64,000 nucleotides of DNA from Phocoenobacter atlanticus subsp. cyclopteri. Lineage in GTDB: Bacteria; Pseudomonadota; Gammaproteobacteria; Enterobacterales; Pasteurellaceae. A model generated the notes under the pieces. That model was not told the DNA's origin. It worked only from the letters and a program-made list of their open reading frames with translations, and made no database searches. A program made the position numbers and the translations under genes. Positions 57,096 through 64,000 of this stretch are shown piece after piece. The DNA lies in the NCBI RefSeq assembly GCF_018343795.1, contig NZ_CP074346.1, positions 1,116,001 through 1,180,000 of the forward strand, read 5' to 3'. Each line of letters begins with the position of its first letter. Within the stretch, counting starts at the first letter, position 1.

Positions 57096-58232
57096 TTGGA
57101 TAAAACAATATTAACCCTAGAACCTCAAGATAATACTCGTTTGCAATCCCTTTGTGGTGCGTTTGATGATCATTTAAATTTAATTGAAGACAGTTTTAAT
57201 GTGATTATTCGTCGTAATGGCTTTGAATTTGTGATTGAACCTGACGATGAAGATCCTGTAGCAGATTTTGTGTTACAAAATACCGCAAAATTATTGCAAA
57301 AGCTTTATAACGAAACGGCACCAATTAAGGGTAAAGTCAAATTATTGGATCTAGAAGATGTGCATTTGATGATCCAAGAAAGTCGAATGCTGCTGCAAAA
57401 TTCTCCTGATAAAAAACACGATAAAAAAAGTAGTATTGGCAATATTGCGATAAAAACCAAGCGTGGTGTAATTAAGCCTCGTGGAGAACATCAACAACGC
57501 TATTTACATAATATCTTAACCCACGATATTAGCTTTGGAATTGGTCCTGCGGGAACAGGAAAAACTTTTTTAGCTGTAGCAGCAGCGGTGGAATCTTTAG
57601 AACGCCAAGAAGTTCGTCGTATTTTATTAACTCGTCCCGCTGTGGAAGCTGGAGAAAAATTAGGTTTTTTACCTGGTGACTTGGGGCAAAAAATTGAGCC
57701 TTATTTACGTCCTCTTTATGATGCATTATTTGAAATGTTAGGTTTTGAAAAAGCCCAAAAATTTATGGAGCGAAATATCATTGAAATTGCCCCTCTGGCT
57801 TATATGCGAGGGCGTACCTTAAATGATGCCTTTATTATTCTTGATGAAAGCCAAAACACCACTATTGAACAAATGAAAATGTTCTTAACTCGAATTGGTT
57901 TTAACTCAAAAGCAGTGATTACTGGTGATGTAACGCAAATCGATTTACCTCGCTCTCAAAAATCTGGCTTAAAGCACGCTCAAGAAGTATTAAGTAATGT
58001 GCCTGATTTAAGTTTTAATTTCTTTGATAGTCACGATGTAGTGCGTCACCCTGTTGTTGCAAAAGTCGTGCGGGCTTATGAAGAATGGGAAGCCGAAGAT
58101 GAAAGACGTAAAGCGGAATATAAAGCTCAAAGACACACAGAACAACAAAGAGAAAAACTAGTTGTTGAACAAGAGAAGCTGATCGCAGAGCAAGAAAAAT
58201 TAATGAAAGAGGCGAATTTAATTCAAAACTAA
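57096..58232 (+). CDS. phoL: PhoH-like ATPase (PhoL/YbeZ)
   Basis: 378-residue PhoH-family protein: N-terminal RNA-binding-like domain, GPAGTGKTFLAVAAA (Walker A), LTRPAVEAGEKLGFLPGDL, FIILDESQNTTIEQMKMFLTRIG (Walker B) and VITGDVTQIDLP. The C-terminus is a charged coiled coil with repeated EQEKL. The start is a TTG with AAGGA seven bases ahead; no ATG is available near. In many genomes ybeY follows; here dinB does. Confidence 0.92.
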   Translation: MDKTILTLEPQDNTRLQSLCGAFDDHLNLIEDSFNVIIRRNGFEFVIEPDDEDPVADFVLQNTAKLLQKLYNETAPIKGKVKLLDLEDVHLMIQESRMLLQNSPDKKHDKKSSIGNIAIKTKRGVIKPRGEHQQRYLHNILTHDISFGIGPAGTGKTFLAVAAAVESLERQEVRRILLTRPAVEAGEKLGFLPGDLGQKIEPYLRPLYDALFEMLGFEKAQKFMERNIIEIAPLAYMRGRTLNDAFIILDESQNTTIEQMKMFLTRIGFNSKAVITGDVTQIDLPRSQKSGLKHAQEVLSNVPDLSFNFFDSHDVVRHPVVAKVVRAYEEWEAEDERRKAEYKAQRHTEQQREKLVVEQEKLIAEQEKLMKEANLIQN

Positions 58233-58241
58233 ATAATTAAA

Positions 58242-59327
58242 ATGGCTGACAAATCTCAATCATCGATAAGAAAAATCATTCATATTGATATGGATTGTTT
58301 TTATGCGTCTGTTGAAATGCGAGAAAATCCATCATTGGTGGGTAACCCTGTGGCGGTGGGGGGAAGTCCAGATAAACGAGGGGTGTTGGCAACCTGTAAT
58401 TATGAAGCGAGAAAATTTGGTTTGCACAGTGCAATGTCAAGCCAACAGGCTCTTAAAAAATGTCCAAACTTAATTTTAATTTCAGGAAATATGGAATTAT
58501 ATAAATCTGTATCACAACAAATTCATCATATTTTCCAACGTTATACCTCCATTATTGAACCCCTTTCCCTTGATGAAGCCTTTCTTGATGTGACGGATTG
58601 TGATCAATATTTTAATTCTGCAACTTGGATCGCAGAAGCAATTCGTAACAGTATTTGGGAAGAGTTACATTTAACCGCTTCGGCAGGTGTCGCACCATTA
58701 AAATTTTTAGCAAAAATTGCCTCAGATTTAAATAAACCCAATGGGCAGTTTGTTATTCCGCCTGAAGAGGTTACCGATTTTATTCATCAATTAGATTTGA
58801 AAAAAATACCAGGGGTAGGGAAAGTGACCTATCAGAAATTATTAGATTTAGGTTTTAAAACTTGTGCGGATATTAAGCGGTCAGATCAACAAACAATTTT
58901 GCAAAATTTTGGTAAGTTTGGGCATCGTTTATGGGATTTTAGTCACGCTATTGATAATCGAAAAATTGAAGTGAACCGTGTTCGTAAATCGATTGGCGTT
59001 GAAAATACATTGATTACAGATATTGATGATATTCAATCGGCTGAAATAATGTTAAATGAATTATTTGAAAAACTGCAATTTAGAATTGAACGTAATTTTG
59101 GAAATAAGCCTTTAACCGATTTTAAAAAATTAGGAATAAAATTAAAATTTGATGATTTTACGCAAACAACCTTAGAGAAAACCACTGAAGGAGTAACAAA
59201 AGACTATTTTTTTGAATTATTACATCAAATTTGGAAAAGGCGAGGGAAACAAAAAATTCGCCTTATTGGTATTAATGTTCAGGTTCCTGAACAAAAAGAA
59301 ACGAAACAATTAGATTTATGGAATTAA
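58242..59327 (+). CDS. dinB: DNA polymerase IV
   Basis: Y-family translesion polymerase, 361 residues. Catalytic carboxylates in IIHIDMDCFYASVEM and LSLDEAFLDVT, the steric-gate region, GVAPLKFLAKIASDLNKPNGQ, the helix-hairpin-helix IPGVGKVTYQKLLDLG, and the C-terminal clamp-binding QLDLW. It sits 9 bases after phoL. Confidence 0.96.
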   Translation: MADKSQSSIRKIIHIDMDCFYASVEMRENPSLVGNPVAVGGSPDKRGVLATCNYEARKFGLHSAMSSQQALKKCPNLILISGNMELYKSVSQQIHHIFQRYTSIIEPLSLDEAFLDVTDCDQYFNSATWIAEAIRNSIWEELHLTASAGVAPLKFLAKIASDLNKPNGQFVIPPEEVTDFIHQLDLKKIPGVGKVTYQKLLDLGFKTCADIKRSDQQTILQNFGKFGHRLWDFSHAIDNRKIEVNRVRKSIGVENTLITDIDDIQSAEIMLNELFEKLQFRIERNFGNKPLTDFKKLGIKLKFDDFTQTTLEKTTEGVTKDYFFELLHQIWKRRGKQKIRLIGINVQVPEQKETKQLDLWN

Positions 59328-59342
59328 ACGAGGAGAAGAGCA

Positions 59343-59558
59343 ATGCCAGTGATAAAGGTCACAATGACCAGTGAAGAGGGTGGTGCAACCAAACAGCAAA
59401 AAGAAGCGTTAGCTAAAGGTTTTACAGAAGTTTTTGCTAAAGTATTTAATGGGCGAGGTGCTGAAAGTTGTGTGGTGATTATTGACGAAGTTGCAACGGA
59501 TAATTATGCGATTGGGGGCAAAACGGTTACTCATATTAGGAATAGCAATAAAGATTAA
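59343..59558 (+). CDS. 4-oxalocrotonate tautomerase family protein
   Basis: 71 residues beginning MPVIKVTM, so Pro1 would be the catalytic base after Met removal. KQQKEALAKGFTEVFAKVFNGRGAESCVVIIDEV and NYAIGGKTV match the tautomerase fold. GAGGAGA lies before the ATG, 15 bases after dinB. Substrate unknown. Confidence 0.88.
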   Translation: MPVIKVTMTSEEGGATKQQKEALAKGFTEVFAKVFNGRGAESCVVIIDEVATDNYAIGGKTVTHIRNSNKD

Positions 59559-59605
59559 CTGATTTGAATAAAAGTTAACAAATTTAATCTCTCACGTAGA
59601 TACAA

Positions 59606-59630
59606 GAGACAAGGTATGTCTTGCCTCTAC
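59606..59630. repeat. Imperfect dispersed palindrome, third copy
   Basis: GAGACAAGGTATGTCTTGCC followed by TCTAC resembles the palindromes at 18144 and 18996 (GACAGGGCATGCCCTGTCTC then TAC), including the trailing TCTAC. It suggests one small repeat family. Confidence 0.55.
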
Positions 59631-59807
59631 AATATACTTATATATCAATGAGTTATGTAAAAACCTTAAATAAAATAATAGCGGGTATATTAATTAAACA
59701 ATTTACAATTATTTTTTATGGTGTTTTTGAATATATACAATTTTTACTTTACAATGCTTATTCTTATTTAAAAAATAATTATCAATATCTTAAAGGTAAA
59801 ATAAAGT

Positions 59808-61529
59808 ATGAAAAAAATTAACATATTAGCAAAATTATTTGCAGTGTCTACGTCACTTTTAAGTTGTCTAACAGCATCCGCTGATGAAACTTCTGGAAAA
59901 GTCTATTTCAATGGTGATATCATTACAATGGAAACGCAAAAACCTCAGTATGCAGAAGCACTTGTTGTTAATGGTAGTAAAATTGCTTTTGTTGGTAAAT
60001 TAAAAGAAGCTGAGAAGAAATTTAAAAATATAATTAAAGTAGATCTAGAAGGAAAAACGTTGTTACCAGGGTTTATTGACCCACATAGTCATTTTGCAAA
60101 TCTTTCAAATGCAATGGGGCAAGTAAATTTAAGTCCACCACCTGTTGGTGAGACAACAACCATTACACAGATATTGGAAAAAATCAAAAAGTATAAGGAA
60201 GATAATAAAATCCCTGATGGCGAATGGATTTTTGCTACTGGGTATGACGATAGTCAGTTAAGCGAAAAGCGTCATCCAACTCGTAAAGAAATAGATAGTG
60301 TATTACCGAATAATCCTGTTTATTTAGATCATACGAGTGGTCATATGGGGGTTGCGAATAGTAAGGCATTAAAACTAATGAAAATTGATGCTAATACAAA
60401 AGATCCTGCAGGAGGAAATATCGGGCGATATCCAGATAGTAATGAACCAAATGGATTAATGCAAGAGACCGCTATGTATCCTTTTGTTGGGAATATGTTG
60501 CAAATTTTAAGTGGTAAAGCATCAGATTATTTTATATCTACGCAAGATTTTTATGCTAAAAATGGTTTTACTACTGCACAAGACGGTATGGCTGATAGAA
60601 ATAAAATTAAATTTTATCAAGAAAAAGCTAAAAATAATGCATTAAAAATTGATATCAATGTTTTAGCAGGTGCCCCTGATTTAGACAAAAATCTCAATGA
60701 CAAATCAATGATATTTAAAACTTATAATAATCATTTTAAGTTGCAAGGTACAAAAGTGATTGGTGATGGCTCTCCACAAGGTAAAACGGCGTTTTTTACA
60801 AAACCATACTTAACAAAGGTTGATGGTTGTGAAAAAGACTGCAAAGGTTTACCTAGTGTCACTCAAGAAAAATTAAATAAAATATTTGTGACCGCTTATG
60901 AAAAAGATAATCAGCTATTTGTTCATAGTAATGGGGACGCTTCAATAGATATGATTATTAAAGCCCACGAGAATGCTTGTAAACAATTGAAACTGCCATT
61001 AGATAAAGATCGTAGAACCATAGTTATTCACTCTCAATTTGTTAGACCAGATCAACTTAAAACTTTTGTAAAATATAAAATAGCACCATCATTCTTTACA
61101 AATCATGCTTTCTTTTGGGGTGATGTCCATTTGGAAAACTTAGGAAAAGAGAGAGCAGCATTTTTAAGCCCGATAGTAACTGCTGATAAATTAGGATTAA
61201 AATATACCAACCACTCTGATGCAACGGTTACCCCTTTAAATCCATTAATGGGAATTTGGTCTGCAGTAAATAGAGAAACACGCTCAGGTGTGATTGTTGG
61301 TGAATCTGAAAGAGCAACGCCTTACCAAGCTTTAAAAGCGATCACAATTAATGCGGCTTATGAACATTTTGATGAAAAAATCAAAGGATCACTAAAAGTG
61401 GGTAAACTTGCTGATTTAGTTATTTTGGACAAAAATCCTATTAAGGAAGAGCCTAAAAAAATTAAAGAAATTAAAGTTGTAGAAACTATTAAAGAAGGAA
61501 AAACTATATTTAAAACAACGTCTTTCTAA
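59808..61529 (+). CDS. Exported amidohydrolase, YtcJ-like
   Basis: 573 residues with an N-terminal export signal; either a signal-peptidase I site after TASA or a lipobox (LLSC) is possible. The amidohydrolase-3 pattern is clear: KTLLPGFIDPHSHFANL with metal-binding H93 and H95, WIFATGYDDSQL, VYLDHTSGHMGVANSKAL, VHSNGDASIDMIIKAH, and NHSDATVTPLNPLMGIWSAVNRET with a late aspartate, then VGKLADLVILDKNP. These enzymes hydrolyse diverse amide or ester bonds; substrate unknown. An HdhA-like dehydrogenase follows by 46 bases. Confidence 0.85.
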   Translation: MKKINILAKLFAVSTSLLSCLTASADETSGKVYFNGDIITMETQKPQYAEALVVNGSKIAFVGKLKEAEKKFKNIIKVDLEGKTLLPGFIDPHSHFANLSNAMGQVNLSPPPVGETTTITQILEKIKKYKEDNKIPDGEWIFATGYDDSQLSEKRHPTRKEIDSVLPNNPVYLDHTSGHMGVANSKALKLMKIDANTKDPAGGNIGRYPDSNEPNGLMQETAMYPFVGNMLQILSGKASDYFISTQDFYAKNGFTTAQDGMADRNKIKFYQEKAKNNALKIDINVLAGAPDLDKNLNDKSMIFKTYNNHFKLQGTKVIGDGSPQGKTAFFTKPYLTKVDGCEKDCKGLPSVTQEKLNKIFVTAYEKDNQLFVHSNGDASIDMIIKAHENACKQLKLPLDKDRRTIVIHSQFVRPDQLKTFVKYKIAPSFFTNHAFFWGDVHLENLGKERAAFLSPIVTADKLGLKYTNHSDATVTPLNPLMGIWSAVNRETRSGVIVGESERATPYQALKAITINAAYEHFDEKIKGSLKVGKLADLVILDKNPIKEEPKKIKEIKVVETIKEGKTIFKTTSF

Positions 61530-61575
61530 TCGTGAGCAGTAATGAACATACTTAATACAATATAAGGACAACTAT

Positions 61576-62346
61576 ATGAATATAAATAAATTATTTGATT
61601 TAAAAGGGAAAATAGCAATCGTTACTGGTGGAGCAAATGGAATTGGTAAGGCAACTGCCTTAATGTTAGCAAAACACGGTGCAAATATCGTAATTGGTGA
61701 CTTTAATTTAGAAGAAGCTCAAAAGACAGCAAAAGAAGTAGAAAAAGAAGGGGTAAAGGCAATTGCGATTCACTGTAATGTTTTAGAAGATAAAGACTTA
61801 GTTAATTTAGTTGAAACCACTGTAAAAGAGTTTGGTAGTATTCACATTCTTATTAATAATGCTGGTGGTGGCGGTGGTGGACGTGAAAATCCATTTAAGA
61901 TTTCTGTTGATGATATAAAAAGAGATTTTGAACTGAATGTTTTTAGTGGCTGGAGACTTTGTCAGTTAACAGTGCCATATATGAAAAAAGCGGGCTACGG
62001 CTCGATAGTATTTACAACATCGATGGCTAGCATTAATAAAAGTCCTAATATGAGTGGATATGCGGGTTCTAAAGCTGCGGTAAATCATACAGTAGCAAAT
62101 TTGGCACATGACTTTGGACCTGTTCGAATTAATGCTGTAGGACCAGGAGCCACTAGAACAGCAGCTTTAGAAAGTGTATTAACCCCTGAAATTGAAAAAA
62201 CAATGCTTAAACATACACCTATAAAAAGGCTAGGAACAGCAAATGATATTGCAGGAGCAATATTATATTTTGTTTCCCCTATTTCAGAGTGGGTTAGTGG
62301 ACAAACCATTTTTGTAAATGGTGGTGGTGAACAGACCTTAGAATAG
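61576..62346 (+). CDS. Short-chain dehydrogenase, HdhA-like
   Basis: 256 residues of the classical SDR family: cofactor loop TGGANGIGKAT, NNAG (95-98), catalytic S149, Y162 and K166 in GYAGSKAAV, and the C-terminal WVSGQTIFVNGGG. It closely resembles E. coli HdhA (7-alpha-hydroxysteroid dehydrogenase), as in LTPEIEKTMLKHTPIKRLG. Steroid activity is not proven; SDR substrates vary. It follows an exported amidohydrolase and is followed by a bidirectional terminator. Confidence 0.85.
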   Translation: MNINKLFDLKGKIAIVTGGANGIGKATALMLAKHGANIVIGDFNLEEAQKTAKEVEKEGVKAIAIHCNVLEDKDLVNLVETTVKEFGSIHILINNAGGGGGGRENPFKISVDDIKRDFELNVFSGWRLCQLTVPYMKKAGYGSIVFTTSMASINKSPNMSGYAGSKAAVNHTVANLAHDFGPVRINAVGPGATRTAALESVLTPEIEKTMLKHTPIKRLGTANDIAGAILYFVSPISEWVSGQTIFVNGGGEQTLE

Positions 62347-62394
62347 AGTATTGAAATCAGCTCTCGTGATTTATGAAAAATTAGAAAAACCTTT

Positions 62395-62443
62395 AAAACC
62401 AACCCAACGTTATTTTTAATAAACGACATAATGGGTTGGTTTT
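62395..62443. terminator. Bidirectional terminator between the dehydrogenase and the autotransporter
   Basis: AAAACCAACCCA (62395-62406) and TGGGTTGGTTTT (62432-62443) form perfect arms around a 25-base loop, with T runs on both strands. Confidence 0.8.
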
Positions 62444-62494
62444 TGATTAAAAATAGAAAGTAAGTAGTGGTATGATTTTAGAGCATAAAGTATA

Positions 62495-64000
62495 TTAAAA
62501 CTCTAAGCCAATTTCTGCCTGAAATGATGTTTTAGAGAAGTTGTCTTTACGTCCAATATCACGACTAACTCCAACATTGGCATACCAATTGTTATTGGTT
62601 GGTTTAAAGCGTAATCCAGCCACCATATTTATCCAGCTTGTATCTAAAGGGATAAGGGTTTTAAATGTGCTACCATTTAAAGTTGCATTAATTGTTGTTG
62701 TGTCACTATGCCATTCTCTTATCCAACGTGTTGTAAGATAAGGTTGCCAATTGGTGGCTTGATAACGTAAATCAAAGCCAACACCTGTTTTTAAACTATG
62801 ATCAACATTTGGTGTAAATTGCATTTGAGTAATACCTTTATTACGCTCACTAAGTGCTTTAATTTCTGTTTTTGTTTTATGAATATCGGCAATCAAAGAG
62901 AAGTTTACTGCTTTAATTTTCCACTCATAACCACCAAAAAGAGAGACCCCTAAACTATTAGCATTGGTACTGGCAGATTGTTTATGCACAGATTCTCCAA
63001 TATACGCGGTACGTTGAGTATTTAATTTTGTAAGATTAAGTTGCAAGCTTGAACCTAAATACCAGCGATCAGCATCATAGCGAAGGGCGGTACTCAATAC
63101 ACGATTTCGAGTATCAATATTAACTAAACCACTTTGCAGGTTTTGTTTTTGAGTATGTGCTAAAACACTCAATTGCCAGTTTGGGTCAAATTGTATTTTT
63201 GCACCAAGATGTAGGCTATTACCACCTTTTTGATTTTGATAGGCGACGACAGGACTTACTGTATTTGCGGTTTGTCTATGTTGGCGATTAAGATTACTTT
63301 GAGTACGAGTAAAGTCAAAGGCTAACTCATTTTGTTGTTGTAGCATTGGGGTTAAAACAGCCATATCTTTAGGTGTTTGTAACACATTTAGAATATAGTC
63401 TGCCATTGCTTTATGGGTTTTTGGACCAGGGTGAAAGTCATCAGCAAAGAGACGCTTGTCCGCCACATTTTTATCTGTAGGGTTACAAACAGGTTGAAAA
63501 CGATCGGCAGTGCTTCCTTTACAAGCAACAGCAATGGTATTATTTATACCATATTCATTTGGACGACTTAGTATATCATTCATCAAAGCATCGGCATCAA
63601 CTCGTACGATATTACCACCCACTTGATTGAGTGCTGCTGTGATTTGTTGATTGAGTATTGTAGTCGTTAATTTTGCGGCTGTAACAGTCTCTTTATATGC
63701 CTGATTTAATGCTTGTTCAATATCTTTAGAACGGATACCAAAATTACTTGCGACAGTTTTAAACACTTGCTGACGATATGTTTCTAAATCTTCAAGGTTT
63801 TGAGTAGGTTGAACAGATAATTTTTCTACTACATTGTTAAAAATAGTCATAAAATCATTGGTTGATATCGCTCCTTGGGATTTTTTTGATATTTGATTAC
63901 CTGCCATTTTTCCAATTTGATTGAAAAACAAAGGTGAATAAATGACATTCGGTACTGTAGGTATGATAATTTTTTTAACACCTGCCTGTTTTAGTTTCCC
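62495..64000 (-). CDS. GDSL-type autotransporter, C-terminal part (5' end outside window)
   Basis: The frame stays open past the first possible start (about 63931) to the window edge, so the N-terminus is missing. On the visible part: a segment LKQAGVKKIIIPTVPN and the catalytic Asp-His block FADDFHPGPKTHKAMADYIL of GDSL/SGNH esterases, then, from about 63300, an autotransporter beta-barrel ending in phenylalanine (AEIGLEF). Autotransporter esterases cleave lipid or acyl groups at the cell surface; the substrate is unknown. The catalytic serine lies outside the window. Confidence 0.85.
   Translation of the reverse strand, partial: GKLKQAGVKKIIIPTVPNVIYSPLFFNQIGKMAGNQISKKSQGAISTNDFMTIFNNVVEKLSVQPTQNLEDLETYRQQVFKTVASNFGIRSKDIEQALNQAYKETVTAAKLTTTILNQQITAALNQVGGNIVRVDADALMNDILSRPNEYGINNTIAVACKGSTADRFQPVCNPTDKNVADKRLFADDFHPGPKTHKAMADYILNVLQTPKDMAVLTPMLQQQNELAFDFTRTQSNLNRQHRQTANTVSPVVAYQNQKGGNSLHLGAKIQFDPNWQLSVLAHTQKQNLQSGLVNIDTRNRVLSTALRYDADRWYLGSSLQLNLTKLNTQRTAYIGESVHKQSASTNANSLGVSLFGGYEWKIKAVNFSLIADIHKTKTEIKALSERNKGITQMQFTPNVDHSLKTGVGFDLRYQATNWQPYLTTRWIREWHSDTTTINATLNGSTFKTLIPLDTSWINMVAGLRFKPTNNNWYANVGVSRDIGRKDNFSKTSFQAEIGLEF

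Noticed and set aside
59621-59821. 66-codon plus-strand frame ahead of the amidohydrolase
   Set aside because: It starts inside the dispersed palindrome, has no ribosome site, is very rich in I, Y, K and N as AT-rich noise would be, and overlaps the true amidohydrolase start.

Overview
The window looks like chromosome from a member of the Pasteurellaceae. The DNA is AT-rich, gene order and protein style resemble Haemophilus/Actinobacillus (holC-valS, lolD-lolE, tamA-tamB, cydDC, gntK/gntR), and it is dotted with uptake-signal-like motifs of the ACAAGCGGT ... TTTGCAAA type (for example 25271, 34397, 48724), the variant associated with the Actinobacillus pleuropneumoniae/Mannheimia side of the family. 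The species cannot be named from sequence alone. No rRNA, tRNA or CRISPR was recognised.

Layout. 0-2.1 kb: nucleoside salvage (nupC 3' end, deoC, deoD). 2.4-3.9 kb: TolC/NodT-like outer-membrane lipoprotein. 3.9-12.9 kb: an island read here as a degraded composite transposon. It has a 10-bp direct repeat at both outer edges, an ISAs1-family element on the right, an ISAs1-like end remnant abutting a broken IS256-family copy on the left, and a carbohydrate cassette between them (GH36-like glycosidase, two ABC permeases, binding lipoprotein, MsmK/UgpC-type ATPase, perfect CRP site). One permease is frameshifted and the ATPase has an in-frame amber codon. 13.2-19.5 kb: lolE, lolD, valS, a zeta-like kinase with a small overlapping partner gene between two 77-bp near-identical repeats, then holC. 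19.7-24.9 kb: a shortened division/cell-wall cluster (rsmH, ftsL, ftsI, murE, no mraZ upstream and trmL instead of murF downstream). 24.9-29.6 kb: housekeeping genes (frameshifted HI0933-type flavoprotein, sprT, yafJ-like, ridA, pgeF with a repeat-derived tail, yeaD-like). 29.6-34.4 kb: a gluconate locus: gntR, gntK and a divergent TRAP transporter, with two GntR-type operators and a CRP site in the shared promoter region.

34.5-45.9 kb: ratA, ratB, gapA, tamA, tamB, cydD, cydC. 46.0-46.9 kb: a scrapyard with a truncated HsdM, a zinc-ribbon transposase fragment and a truncated ORF around a 25-bp direct repeat. 47-53.7 kb: priA and an AcrAB-like RND pump. 53.8-54.1 kb: a non-coding inverted-repeat structure. 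54.2-59.6 kb: satP-like, modABC with a very short ModC, phoL, dinB and a tautomerase. 59.8-64 kb: exported amidohydrolase, HdhA-like short-chain dehydrogenase, and the 3' part of a GDSL-type autotransporter running off the right edge.

The genes mostly support central metabolism, envelope biogenesis and small-molecule uptake. The accessory layer is three zones of rearrangement (3.9-12.9, 18.1-19.1 and 46.0-46.9 kb) plus dispersed palindromic and GC-rich repeats. Several broken genes are broken in A/T homopolymers, so some lesions could be sequencing errors. All family assignments are by recognition; no searches were run.
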